Assembly (NCBI RefSeq): GCF_030644205.1
Contig: NZ_CP128647.1
Span: 868,001 to 932,000 of the forward strand
Reading direction: 5' to 3'
From: Mogibacterium neglectum
Lineage (GTDB): Bacteria; Bacillota; Clostridia; Peptostreptococcales; Anaerovoracaceae
DNA length: 64,000 nt
This document shows, in pieces, positions 17,090 through 24,987 of this stretch. The first letter of the stretch is position 1. Each line of letters opens with the position of its first letter. The notes beneath the pieces are model-generated. The model saw only the letters and a program-made list of their open reading frames with translations, was not told where the DNA came from and ran no database searches. Both the position numbers and the translations under genes were made by a program.

Positions 17090-18277
17090 ATGAACAAAAT
17101 CGAATTAAAATACGGATGTAACCCAAATCAAAAGCCAGCTTCTGTTTATATGGAGGACGGGTCAGAATTGCCTTTTGAGGTTTTAAATGGCAAACCTGGA
17201 TATATTAACCTTCTAGATGCTTTAAATGGATGGCAGCTAGTAAGTGAGATAAAGGAGGCGACTGGTAAAGCTGCAGCAGCTTCTTTTAAGCATGTAAGTC
17301 CTTCGTCTGCTGCTGTTGGAAGAGTTATGAGCGATAAGCTTAAAAAAACTTGTTTTGTAGATGATATCGCTGGCCTAGATGAATCTCCGATTGCAACAGC
17401 ATATGCGAGGGCTCGTGGGACCGACCGTATGTCATCATTTGGTGATTTCATTTCTTTGAGTGATACATGCGACGAAACATGTGCGAAGCTAATTAAGAGA
17501 GAAGTTTCCGATGGTGTAATTGCTCCAGATTTTACTGACGCAGCACTAGAGGTATTGAAGCAGAAGAAAAATGGAAATTATCTGATTCTCAAAGTGAATG
17601 AGAATTTCAGAGCACCTGAAGTTGAGACAAAGCAGGTATTTGGAGTTACTTTTGAACAGAAGCACAATGATATAAAGATAGACAAGACTTGTCTTAATGA
17701 AGTAGTGACTGAAATCAAGGATATTCCAGAAGATGCTAAGGATGATTTGGTAATTGCTCTAATAACACTTAAGTATACACAGTCAAATTCTGTTGCATAT
17801 GCAGCAGATGGTCAGACAGTTGGAGTAGGAGCTGGTCAGCAGTCGAGAGTTCACTGCACTCGTCTTGCTGGCTCAAAGGCTGATAATTGGCATCTCAGAC
17901 AGTCTGAAAAGGTACTCAATCTACCTTTTAAGGAAGGGACAAAGAGACCAAACAAGGATAACTTTATAGATAGATATATAGCTATGGAGGATACGCCTGA
18001 AGCTAGAGGGGATTTTGACTGGAAGGAATTATTCTCGGAGAAGCCTGAAGTTTTTACAGTTGAAGAAAAAAGACAGATTCTTGATGCGATTACAGGCGTA
18101 TCAGTAGCATCAGATGCATTCTTTCCATTTAGCGATAATATCGACAGAGCTCATGTAAGTGGTGTTTCGTATATTGCTCAGCCTGGAGGCTCGACCCGCG
18201 ATGATCTAGTTATTGATTCTTGTAACAAGTATGGGATAGCAATGGTATTTACAGGCTTCAGACTGTTCCATCACTAA
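17090..18277 (+). CDS. AICAR formyltransferase without IMP cyclohydrolase domain (PurH C-terminal type)
   Basis: About 395 residues from ATG 17090; an in-frame TTG at 17072 lacks a better ribosome site. The active-site Lys-His is visible in ASFKHVSPSSAAVG, followed by PIATAYARARGTDRMSSFGDF, YTQSNSVAYAADGQTVGVGAGQQSR and AQPGGSTRDDLVID. These are hallmarks of the AICAR transformylase domain. Standard PurH (~510 residues) has an N-terminal IMP cyclohydrolase domain, which is absent. The PurO-like gene two positions upstream can fill this gap. The enzyme transfers a formyl group from 10-formyl-THF to AICAR. Confidence 0.92.
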   Translation: MNKIELKYGCNPNQKPASVYMEDGSELPFEVLNGKPGYINLLDALNGWQLVSEIKEATGKAAAASFKHVSPSSAAVGRVMSDKLKKTCFVDDIAGLDESPIATAYARARGTDRMSSFGDFISLSDTCDETCAKLIKREVSDGVIAPDFTDAALEVLKQKKNGNYLILKVNENFRAPEVETKQVFGVTFEQKHNDIKIDKTCLNEVVTEIKDIPEDAKDDLVIALITLKYTQSNSVAYAADGQTVGVGAGQQSRVHCTRLAGSKADNWHLRQSEKVLNLPFKEGTKRPNKDNFIDRYIAMEDTPEARGDFDWKELFSEKPEVFTVEEKRQILDAITGVSVASDAFFPFSDNIDRAHVSGVSYIAQPGGSTRDDLVIDSCNKYGIAMVFTGFRLFHH

Positions 18278-18532
18278 GTTTCCTCGTTTTAATACTAAAT
18301 TTGTTGATTTGAATGATTAAAGAAAAAGCACTTGTTACGCTAAAGAATGATATAGAGGTAGAATATCCGTTTTCAGATGATTTACCCACGATCTTTTACC
18401 GTATAAATTGAATATTATAGAAATAAAGAGAAAGTGCTTCGTAAAACGTAATATAATGAAATAGAATCACCGAGAAGTCTCGGAGAAAGGAAAATCCAGA
18501 TTTTTATCAGGTAACTGGAATATACGCGTGTT

Positions 18533-19417
18533 ATGAACGACCTTCAAATAGATTATTTTATGGCCGTAGCTACTAATTCGAGCTTTACCAAGACATCGGA
18601 AGAACTCTTTGTATCTCAGCCTGCAATTTCCAAGCAAATTGCACTTCTAGAAAGAGAGCTAGGGGTTAAGCTATTCATTAGAAATAACAGGAGAACAGAA
18701 CTTACAGAGGCTGGAAAGAGATATTTTGATTTTTTTAGTCGATATAAGACTGAAATGGGCAATATTAAGCACGAAGTATCCGAATTAGATGGCATTACTG
18801 CTCAGACAATAACCATCGGAATACTTGAAGGGTGGGATTTTGCATCATGGCTTACGAATGTTATAAAAAAGTATAGAGATTCACATGGTTATGTAGATAT
18901 ATTGATTAATTATGTCGGTGCCAAGGAAGTATCAACGCTGCTCCTTACAGATGAGATTGACATTGCAATCTCTCTGAAAAACACTTTTGATACTTTTGCA
19001 GAGATTGAATCACATAATATACTCGAAGCCAGAAAGAAACTCGTATACAACAAGCAAAATACGTTGGCTATGAAAGAAAATCTCAGTCCAGCAGATTTTG
19101 CTAATGAAAAATTTTTTGCTCCCTGGAGTATCATGGATGATACAGTTACAAAGAGCATTAACATGTATATGCAGCCGTATGGTATCAGGCCAAATATTCA
19201 GTTCGTAAATAATTTCGAATCGATGATTAACTGTGTAAGATATAACCTTGGTGTTGCAATTTGCGATGGATTTACAGGATATCTCAATGATAAAAATTTA
19301 CAATCAATTGATTTACAGGAAAAAGAATTTATCTGTGCTGGAATGATTAAGAATAGCACTAATGACGAGGTTAGGGAATTATATGACCTGATTCTATCTT
19401 GTTCAGTTGATTCATAA
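18533..19417 (+). CDS. LysR family transcriptional regulator
   Basis: 294 residues. The N-terminal winged helix-turn-helix is typical (DYFMAVATNSSFTKTSEELFVSQPAISKQIALLERELGVKLF), followed by a periplasmic-binding-like effector domain (~90-290). It points the same way as the three membrane/unknown genes downstream and is separated from them by a terminator-like hairpin, so it may control them. The 255-base upstream region is AT-rich and carries a distant inverted repeat (AAGCACTT 18326-18333, AAGTGCTT 18432-18439). Effector unknown. The ribosome site is weak. Confidence 0.9.
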   Translation: MNDLQIDYFMAVATNSSFTKTSEELFVSQPAISKQIALLERELGVKLFIRNNRRTELTEAGKRYFDFFSRYKTEMGNIKHEVSELDGITAQTITIGILEGWDFASWLTNVIKKYRDSHGYVDILINYVGAKEVSTLLLTDEIDIAISLKNTFDTFAEIESHNILEARKKLVYNKQNTLAMKENLSPADFANEKFFAPWSIMDDTVTKSINMYMQPYGIRPNIQFVNNFESMINCVRYNLGVAICDGFTGYLNDKNLQSIDLQEKEFICAGMIKNSTNDEVRELYDLILSCSVDS

Positions 19418-19462
19418 CAACGCGGTTATGCAGAGCATACCTAATATTCAATTATACAAAGA

Positions 19463-19502
19463 GACCTTGTTTGTTTAAAATATAGACAAACAAGGTCGTT
19501 TT
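19463..19502 (+). terminator. Terminator after the LysR gene
   Basis: GACCTTGTTTGT (19463-19474) pairs perfectly with ACAAACAAGGTC (19486-19497), followed by GTTTTG. It separates the regulator from the next gene and could also act as an attenuator for it. Confidence 0.7.
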
Positions 19503-19557
19503 GATTTTAACGATTTTGAGCTATGGATTGTTTTTATTATGGATGGAGGGTATTACA

Positions 19558-19902
19558 ATGCCAAAGAGTAAGAAACTAACTGCAGTATATGCACTCATTA
19601 TGGATTTACCACTCAGCATCGTTGTTACTATGGTAGCACTTGCACTAGGTGGTAATCTGACAATGGAAAGATTTATTCCGAGCTTCTGCTTAGCTTATGT
19701 ACTTACATTTTTTATTAATTTTCTGCCTGTTGGTATGATAGGTTTTAAATTCGCAAGTAAGTATGCAGAAGATAATACATTCAAGTTTGGACTTCTTGCA
19801 AATGTTGCTGGCTTTATACCATGTTATATTCCAACACTAATTATAGCGATGATATGGTATCCCGTAGCAGACAAGGCTTCAAGAGCAATTTGTCATGAAT
19901 AA
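19558..19902 (+). CDS. Small membrane protein, DUF2798-like
   Basis: 114 residues from ATG 19558, chosen because GGATGGAGGG lies just upstream. It has three hydrophobic segments (~9-30, ~38-60, ~75-97) and a lysine-rich N-terminus (MPKSKKLT) predicted to be inside the cell. The pattern of a proline-containing first helix (ALIMDLPLSIVVTMVAL) recalls DUF2798 proteins; I hold that assignment loosely. It is the first gene of a three-gene unit downstream of the LysR regulator. Function unknown. Confidence 0.6.
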   Translation: MPKSKKLTAVYALIMDLPLSIVVTMVALALGGNLTMERFIPSFCLAYVLTFFINFLPVGMIGFKFASKYAEDNTFKFGLLANVAGFIPCYIPTLIIAMIWYPVADKASRAICHE

Positions 19903-19917
19903 ATAGGAGGTGTTAGT

Positions 19918-20790
19918 ATGAATAGACCAGAATTCTATCCAGTCAGAAGTCTAATATACGTCGATCTTGCCCATGAGGATTATAGGATAAAGCTTGAGAA
20001 TTGGTTATACAGATACCATATTCCAGATAGTATTTCGCAATTTGGACCGTATGTGTCAAAGTATGCATTTTATCAGGCTCTTCCAACACCTCCAGGTGGT
20101 GAAAGATTTGGTACTGTAAGAATGCAGATGACAGAGCACTACTGGCTAGCAAATCCAAATGATATTAGAAATTTCGTACATCATAAGGCACTGACAGAGT
20201 ATTTTCCTAAGGATGTACTAATATGGCAAAATAATATGCCTGATGAGGGGAACTCTCATAAAATTAATAAATCCGAAGAGGTTAATTTTGAAGGTGATGA
20301 TGCGAGAGCTACAAAAGGGAGCGAAGAATTAGGTACAGTTCCATTTATATTTGCATTTATTCCGGTATGGTGGGAAGAAGACTTTAAGGGTGAAGGCAGA
20401 ACTGTTGAAGATGGACCAAACTATAGATGGCAGTTTATGGTTCATTACCCTGAGGGGGTTACTCTTGAAGAAGGAGATAAGTGGCTTAAGGAAGAATTCT
20501 TACCAGCCTATACAGAACAGGATGAAGTAATAAGATGTTTATCTAGCAAGATAATAAAAGAAATAAATGGCTGTGATTTTGATCGTGTTGTTGAAATGTG
20601 GTTCCCATGTCAGTCCGCGTGGGTAGCAGCGACAGAAAAGGCTGCTAAAATAGTAAGAAAGCCATCTTGGGGAGAAACTACGGATTTCCCATATCTCAAA
20701 AAGTCATATGGAATCTCGGGAATTTTCTTATCAGATATAGCAAGATCAGATAATATGACTGGTTATCATGGTTATATTACAATGAGGTAA
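19918..20790 (+). CDS. Unknown protein with two ferredoxin-like halves, EthD-like
   Basis: 290 residues, soluble, no signal peptide, ribosome site ATAGGAGGTG. It seems to contain two related alpha/beta units: residues ~10-135 (YVDLAHEDYRIKLENWLYRYHIPD...PYVSKYAFYQALPTPPGGERF...EHYWL) and ~160-275 (YRWQFMVHYPEGVTLEEGDKWLKEEFLPAY...RCLSSKII...FDRVVEMWF). The pattern of a strand, a 'W..HIP' helix, 'RY/RCLS', then a strand with 'EMWF' is that of dimeric alpha-beta barrel proteins such as EthD. Members of that fold include small-molecule enzymes and heme or polyketide-related proteins, so the substrate cannot be predicted. It lies between two membrane-protein genes under a LysR regulator. Confidence 0.5.
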   Translation: MNRPEFYPVRSLIYVDLAHEDYRIKLENWLYRYHIPDSISQFGPYVSKYAFYQALPTPPGGERFGTVRMQMTEHYWLANPNDIRNFVHHKALTEYFPKDVLIWQNNMPDEGNSHKINKSEEVNFEGDDARATKGSEELGTVPFIFAFIPVWWEEDFKGEGRTVEDGPNYRWQFMVHYPEGVTLEEGDKWLKEEFLPAYTEQDEVIRCLSSKIIKEINGCDFDRVVEMWFPCQSAWVAATEKAAKIVRKPSWGETTDFPYLKKSYGISGIFLSDIARSDNMTGYHGYITMR

Positions 20791-20803
20791 GAACGGAAAT
20801 AAT

Positions 20804-21331
20804 ATGAGTAAAAGGGAAAACCTAAATCGCGACAGTGGCAAGGGTAAGTATAAAGAGGTGCTTACCCTTGCTCTCTTAGTTGGAATTCTTCCTCCAACAT
20901 GGGCTTTAATAAGCCCATATATAGGAGTGCACGTTGGACCAATAGCTCTTATTGCTGCTGGCATATATGGTGCAAATGGGAATAAATTCGAAGACTCTTT
21001 TAAAATAGCAGCTGGATATATCGCTGGAGAAATATGGTCATTAATTACCACAGTCCTGATGCAAAAAACGTCTTTTAATGCGAATCTTACACTTTGGTTT
21101 ACTTTATTTATACTAGGATTTATTGCAGTAATAATATCTGCAAAATTTCCCAGGTATGTATATCTGCCAAGTTTCCTAGCAGGATGGGCGATAGCGATGC
21201 TATCGATGAATCTAGATGAAACAACTTCATTAATTAGGATGACAATTGAAATCGGAGTAGCGATGATTGTGGGTGTATATTACGTTGGAGCTTTGATAGA
21301 TAAGATACACAAGATAGTAAATAATAGATAG
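20804..21331 (+). CDS. DUF1097 family membrane protein
   Basis: 175 residues with about six hydrophobic segments (starting TLALLVGILPPTWALIS, then VGPIALIAAGIYGANG, and a PSFLAGWAIAMLS stretch), matching the DUF1097 pattern, the family of E. coli YcdZ. No molecular function is established. It follows the EthD-like gene by 13 bases and is the last gene before a strong terminator, so it belongs to the LysR-linked unit. Confidence 0.7.
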   Translation: MSKRENLNRDSGKGKYKEVLTLALLVGILPPTWALISPYIGVHVGPIALIAAGIYGANGNKFEDSFKIAAGYIAGEIWSLITTVLMQKTSFNANLTLWFTLFILGFIAVIISAKFPRYVYLPSFLAGWAIAMLSMNLDETTSLIRMTIEIGVAMIVGVYYVGALIDKIHKIVNNR

Positions 21332-21424
21332 AGATACCAAGTGTAATTTTTAGTCCATGATGACTATGAGATGCTTCGAAATATATTAAATGTTTCTGTA
21401 ATTGATATGTTGCGAATGATAAGG

Positions 21425-21459
21425 AAACTACCTGAACAATTTAGTTTAGGTAGTTTTTT
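21425..21459 (+). terminator. Terminator of the LysR-linked unit
   Basis: AAACTACCT (21425-21433) pairs with AGGTAGTTT (21448-21456), ending in a T-run. It closes the plus-strand genes. Confidence 0.85.
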
Positions 21460-21562
21460 ATAAACAAAATAATTAAAAAAGATAGAAATATATGTAAAGA
21501 AAATAAATGCATTATCATAGTGAAGCAAATAAGTATCGATGGGGAAATGAATCTAATGAGAT

Positions 21563-21600
21563 ATAACTATTCCTAAAATCATAATTTTGGGAATAGTTAT
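21563..21600. repeat. Long inverted repeat, unknown role
   Basis: Two 17-base arms starting ATAACTATTCC and ending GGAATAGTTAT pair throughout, with one G:T position and a 4-base centre. No T-run follows on either strand, so it is not a plain terminator. Confidence 0.6.
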
Positions 21601-21700
21601 GAAACAAGAAATATGGCTGCCTTGATGGCAGCCTCGTAAATGGAGCTTTATGTATTTGACAACAAGTGATATAACACTGTACCAATACCTATGTAATAAT

Positions 21701-21759
21701 AAGGGATATATACTCTGTATTCGAATACCTTCCATAACATGGAGGTGTCATATATCCTT
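21701..21759. other. Predicted branched RNA structure
   Basis: An outer stem (AAGGGATATAT at 21701 with ATATATCCTT at 21750-21759) encloses a palindrome GTATTCGAATAC (21717-21728) and a hairpin ACCTTCC/GGAGGT (21727-21746). It can form on either strand. It could be a small RNA or part of the 3' region of the yneA-like transcript. I do not recognise a known riboswitch core. Confidence 0.4.
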
Positions 21760-21806
21760 ATCTCATAAAAAAACGTCTCTAAGGCGAAATTTCGGTCTCA
21801 CTTTTT

Positions 21807-22109
21807 TTATGACTCTACTGGAATTAAAATAGTATCTCCTGGCTTTACATCAGAAGCAGATATACCGTTAAGTTCGCATATCTTATTAACTGTGGTGCGA
21901 GGATCAACATATTTACCACTATACTTATTAGCAATAGACCAAAGTGTATCGTTCTGTTGAACTTCAACTTGTCTATATGTATCTGAAGTACCAGCTTCAG
22001 TTGTAGCGAAACCTAGTAAACTGTACACGAGCATAGTCATGCTTAATACTGTTACTAGGACAAATATAAAAAATCTAACTGGTGAAACAATTTTGTATTT
22101 CTTTTTCAT
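21807..22109 (-). CDS. YneA-like SOS cell-division inhibitor (LysM protein)
   Basis: 100 residues: short basic N-terminus, one membrane segment at ~12-34 (FFIFVLVTVLSMTMLVYSLLGF), and one LysM domain at ~47-97 (QVEVQQNDTLWSIANKY...KICELNG...VKPGDTILIP). This is the layout of Bacillus YneA, a membrane-bound, peptidoglycan-associated protein that delays septation during DNA damage. The regulation fits: its promoter (22207-22235) has SOS boxes on both sides. In Bacillus yneA is divergent from lexA; here lexA is not adjacent. The ribosome site CGGAGGTAATC is strong. The family call rests on architecture plus SOS control, since LysM alone is common. Confidence 0.75.
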   Translation of the reverse strand: MKKKYKIVSPVRFFIFVLVTVLSMTMLVYSLLGFATTEAGTSDTYRQVEVQQNDTLWSIANKYSGKYVDPRTTVNKICELNGISASDVKPGDTILIPVES

Positions 22110-22177
22110 AATGATTACCTCCGTATATATGATACTAGCAGCTTATAGCTATGGTATTAATTATCTCTGAATTAAAA

Positions 22178-22191
22178 AGAACAGATGTTCT
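22178..22191 (-). promoter_or_regulatory. SOS-like box 1 of the yneA-like gene
   Basis: AGAACAGATGTTCT is a perfect palindrome matching the inner 12 positions of the LexA operator (GAACRNRYGTTY); only the outer C/G pair differs. It lies just downstream of the -10 element. Confidence 0.75.
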
Positions 22192-22206
22192 GTTTGTGAT
22201 GTTCAT

Positions 22207-22235
22207 AGTATAACCCCTTCTATATTCAAAGTCAA
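22207..22235 (-). promoter_or_regulatory. Promoter of the yneA-like gene
   Basis: On the minus strand TTGACT (22230-22235) and TATACT (22207-22212) are spaced by exactly 17 bases. Confidence 0.7.
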
Positions 22236-22243
22236 TAAGAAAA

Positions 22244-22257
22244 AGAACAAATGTTTG
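22244..22257 (-). promoter_or_regulatory. SOS-like box 2 of the yneA-like gene
   Basis: The plus strand reads AGAACAAATGTTTG, matching GAACRNRYGTTYG apart from the first base. It lies 8 bases upstream of the -35 box. Confidence 0.6.
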
Positions 22258-22301
22258 AAAAAATAAAAAAAGATGCTGAAAGTTAGTCTTTACAACATCT
22301 T
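22258..22301 (-). terminator. Intrinsic terminator after ybaK
   Basis: On the minus strand AAGATG..TAAAG pairs with CTTT..CATCTT (about 13 pairs with one bulge and one G:U), followed by TTTTTTATTTTTT. It ends the long minus-strand group right next to SOS box 2. Confidence 0.85.
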
Positions 22302-22394
22302 AAGGATGATAAGTTATTCGAAATAATAATAGATTTTACTTGCTTTATTGCTTGGAAAGATATGTATGTTAGATATTATGTGAGCATTAGACTT

Positions 22395-22883
22395 TTATGC
22401 TGTTATATCTGCAAAAGACGCATTGATAAACTTAGCTAGTTTTTCTCCATTAATTATTATCTGTGCGCCCCTCTTTCCTGCCGATATATATATCTGATCA
22501 TACAGTATTGCAGTTTCATCAATGAAGGTCGGGAAAAGTTTTTTCATGCCTATTGGAGAGCAGCCACCTCTAACATAGCCTGTTAGCGGAAGTAGCTCTT
22601 TTACATGAATCATCTCTATTTTCTTGACACCTGCTGCAGATGCTGCTTTTTTAAGATTTAACTCAGATGCAACCGGAATTACAAATACGAAATATTCTCC
22701 AGTATTTGAATGGGTTACCAATGTTTTGAAAATTTCTTCCTCAGATATTCCTAGTGCTGCAGCAACGTGTTCTCCAGAGAGATCAGATTCATCATAATCA
22801 TACTCACTGATATCATGGTAAATACCAGCGCTATCTAGCTGCCTCATCGCATTAGTTTTTTCAATCTTTTCTTTTTTAGCCAT
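22395..22883 (-). CDS. ybaK: YbaK/EbsC-type aminoacyl-tRNA deacylase
   Basis: 162 residues of the YbaK/ProRS-editing fold. Features: an alternating Val-rich core (LVTHSNTGEYFVFVIPVASELNLKKAASAAGVKKIEM), then GYVRGGCSPIGMKK and the C-terminal AGKRGAQIIINGEKL. Family members hydrolyse Cys-tRNA-Pro made in error by prolyl-tRNA synthetase. It is the last gene of a run starting at miaA or earlier, and a strong terminator follows. The subgroup substrate is not proven by sequence. Confidence 0.9.
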   Translation of the reverse strand: MAKKEKIEKTNAMRQLDSAGIYHDISEYDYDESDLSGEHVAAALGISEEEIFKTLVTHSNTGEYFVFVIPVASELNLKKAASAAGVKKIEMIHVKELLPLTGYVRGGCSPIGMKKLFPTFIDETAILYDQIYISAGKRGAQIIINGEKLAKFINASFADITA

Positions 22884-22895
22884 AATCGAAACCTC

Positions 22896-23702
22896 TTAAT
22901 TATCTTCCGAATCTTCATATGAGTCAATAAATTTAAGTAATACGTCACGTTTTATATAGCATACCAGCAAAATAATGATGCTAGCAATAATCAGCAAAGC
23001 AATACCAAGATAATTTCTATGTGCTAAAAATGTTCCGAATAGCAAGCTTTCAAGAACTCCCGGAGATCTTCCAAGTATCGATAGAAATATAAATGGTCTT
23101 AGTTTAATATTTGAAATACCAGCAATATAGCTGGTGAAGTCTTTTGGAACACCAGGTATTAAATACAGGAGAAATATTATCACATAAGCACGTCTACTAT
23201 TTAGTTTTCTCACATATGATTTAACTTTTTCTTCGCCAAATATAATATGAAGAGCGTCTCTACCAAGAAATTTTGCAAGGTAGTAAGTGATAACTGTTCC
23301 AATGAAAGCTCCTACTAGTGAAATTAAGAAACCACCTAGTATCCCGTATAAGTAACTTGATGCGAACTGTATTGGTTGACCTGGTATGATACAGATGACG
23401 ATTTGGATAACTTGCAGGAATATTAGAGGTATAAATGCAAACCCTTTAAAATCATCAAGTTTATTTTGTATATTTGACAAATAAGCCTTATTAAACAACG
23501 TATCTTTATATAAGAGATATAGCACGAGTGGAACAATAATTAATATAGCAAAAAGCAAAAATAGCTTACCAAAGGCGATTAACCGTTTAGAAATAGAGAT
23601 ATTACATGTATTAGCATGTGCCTCTTGTTTTAAATCAGTTATTGCAGCTTTCGCTGTACATTCAATCTTATATTCTGTTTTCTCCTTGTGCTTTGTTGAC
23701 AT
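22896..23702 (-). CDS. TVP38/TMEM64 (VTT domain) membrane protein
   Basis: 268 residues. After a ~45-residue hydrophilic start, membrane segments begin at ~46. The VTT/DedA-like core is visible in GQPIQFASSYLYGILGGFLISLVGAFIGTV (residues ~109-138) with YYLAKFLGRD, and a later LYLIPGVPKDFTSYIAG re-entrant-like motif. Relatives move lipids across membranes in other organisms; the bacterial role is unclear. Its 5' end overlaps the 3' end of the YnbB-like gene by 35 bases, and no later in-frame ATG exists before the membrane region, so the overlap is probably real. Confidence 0.85.
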   Translation of the reverse strand: MSTKHKEKTEYKIECTAKAAITDLKQEAHANTCNISISKRLIAFGKLFLLFAILIIVPLVLYLLYKDTLFNKAYLSNIQNKLDDFKGFAFIPLIFLQVIQIVICIIPGQPIQFASSYLYGILGGFLISLVGAFIGTVITYYLAKFLGRDALHIIFGEEKVKSYVRKLNSRRAYVIIFLLYLIPGVPKDFTSYIAGISNIKLRPFIFLSILGRSPGVLESLLFGTFLAHRNYLGIALLIIASIIILLVCYIKRDVLLKFIDSYEDSEDN

Positions 23703-24987
23703 CTATTAAGCCTCTGTTCACTAGCTCCTGCAAGCTTTTTATGATACCGAATCTAGCATGTTCATAAGTAAGACCGCCTTGATAGTAAGCAATATAAGGC
23801 TCTCTGAGTGGAGCATCAGCACTTAATTCAATGGAAGAACCTTGTACAAAGGCACCAGCTGCCATAATCACTTGGTCATCATAACCAGGCATATCCCATG
23901 GAATTGGGGTAACGTATGCATCGATTGGTGCAGCAGACTGAATTGCCTGAATAAAGGCTATCGCTAAGTCAGGATCCCTGAATTTAATTGCCTCGACTAT
24001 GTCGCTTCTCTCTGAAGAAACTGGCGGGCAAACCTCATATCCCAGCATATCGTAAACAGTACCGCATAACATAGCTCCTTTTAGCGCTGCATTTACAATC
24101 TTAGGAGCAAGGAAAATTCCTTGAAGAACAGAACGATTTTGTCCAAAGGTTAATCCGCATTCTGAACCAATGCCTGGACACGTGAGGCGATATGAGATTA
24201 TCTCTATTAGATCTTTTCTTCCGCAGATATATCCACCAGAAAGCGCTAGCCCACCACCTGGATTCTTGATAAGAGAACCTGCAATTACATCCACACCAAA
24301 ATCAGTCGGCTCCTCTGCACTTACGAATTCACCATAGCAATTATCTACCATAACTATGATATCTGGGCGAATTTTGTGTATAAGATCAGTGACTTTGCGG
24401 ATACTGTCCAAGGTTATCGCTGGTCGCCAGTCGTACCCTGTTGAACGCTGCATTGCAACTACACGTGTATTCTCGTGGAGTGAATTTTTTATTGCTTCTA
24501 AATTAACATCCAAGTTATCATTTAACTCAACTTCGCTGTACTCTATGCCATAATCCGTCAAAGTTCCCATATAATCATGGTCATTAATACCGATGACTGT
24601 CTGTAAGGTATCATATGGTCGACCTGTCACGTAAATTAGTTCTTCACCTGGTTTTAGTATGCCAAAAAGCGTCGTAGAGAGCGCATGTGTTCCGTTGACG
24701 ATATTTGGTCTTACAAGAGCTGCCTCTGTATTGAAGATGCTAGCATACACTTTTTCAACGGCTTCACGACCTACATCGTCATATCCATATCCGGTGTTCC
24801 ATGCAAAGTGTGAATCGCTGATTTTATTATCTTGAAATGCACCTAGAACTTTGAGCTGGTTAATAGCACATATATCCTCTAGTTCAGTAAATTGTTTTTT
24901 CAGCTGTTCCTCTGCCCTATTTACTAAGTCTAGAACAGCGGGCTTTATACCAAAATTCTTTATGAGATGCTCATTATAGCTAGTCAT
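23668..24987 (-). CDS. YnbB-like PLP enzyme (methionine gamma-lyase family / 'aluminum resistance protein')
   Basis: 439 residues from ATG 24987, which overlaps the recombinase stop as TAATG; a longer in-frame start at 25017 is less likely. It is a fold-type I PLP enzyme: NGTHALSTTLFGILKPGEEL (cofactor phosphate region), MVDNCYGEFV (aspartate contacting the ring) and GSLIKNPGGGLALSGGYI (lysine for the Schiff base). These match the YnbB group, often labelled aluminum resistance or methionine gamma-lyase-like. The true substrate is not known to me. In Bacillus ynbB also lies near miaA. Confidence 0.85.
   Translation of the reverse strand: MTSYNEHLIKNFGIKPAVLDLVNRAEEQLKKQFTELEDICAINQLKVLGAFQDNKISDSHFAWNTGYGYDDVGREAVEKVYASIFNTEAALVRPNIVNGTHALSTTLFGILKPGEELIYVTGRPYDTLQTVIGINDHDYMGTLTDYGIEYSEVELNDNLDVNLEAIKNSLHENTRVVAMQRSTGYDWRPAITLDSIRKVTDLIHKIRPDIIVMVDNCYGEFVSAEEPTDFGVDVIAGSLIKNPGGGLALSGGYICGRKDLIEIISYRLTCPGIGSECGLTFGQNRSVLQGIFLAPKIVNAALKGAMLCGTVYDMLGYEVCPPVSSERSDIVEAIKFRDPDLAIAFIQAIQSAAPIDAYVTPIPWDMPGYDDQVIMAAGAFVQGSSIELSADAPLREPYIAYYQGGLTYEHARFGIIKSLQELVNRGLIDVNKAQGENRI

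Larger units (their letters stand above)
21332..21806. other. Convergent intergenic region with several inverted repeats
   Basis: These 475 bases lie between converging transcription units. I find no convincing gene. Elements seen: a terminator (21425-21459), a 17-bp arm inverted repeat (21563-21600), a perfect 7-bp hairpin (21615-21633), a multi-stem structure (21701-21759) and a segment flanked by A7 and T7 (21767-21808). See the separate entries and findings. Confidence 0.6.

Noticed and set aside
18313-18411. A 32-codon open frame (MIKEKALVTLKND...) upstream of the LysR gene.
   Set aside because: No ribosome site, no recognisable homology, and within the size expected by chance in AT-rich DNA.
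21701-21759. Purine-type or other three-way-junction riboswitch.
   Set aside because: The geometry is similar, but the conserved core bases of purine, TPP and THF riboswitches are missing, and no suitable gene lies downstream on the plus strand.
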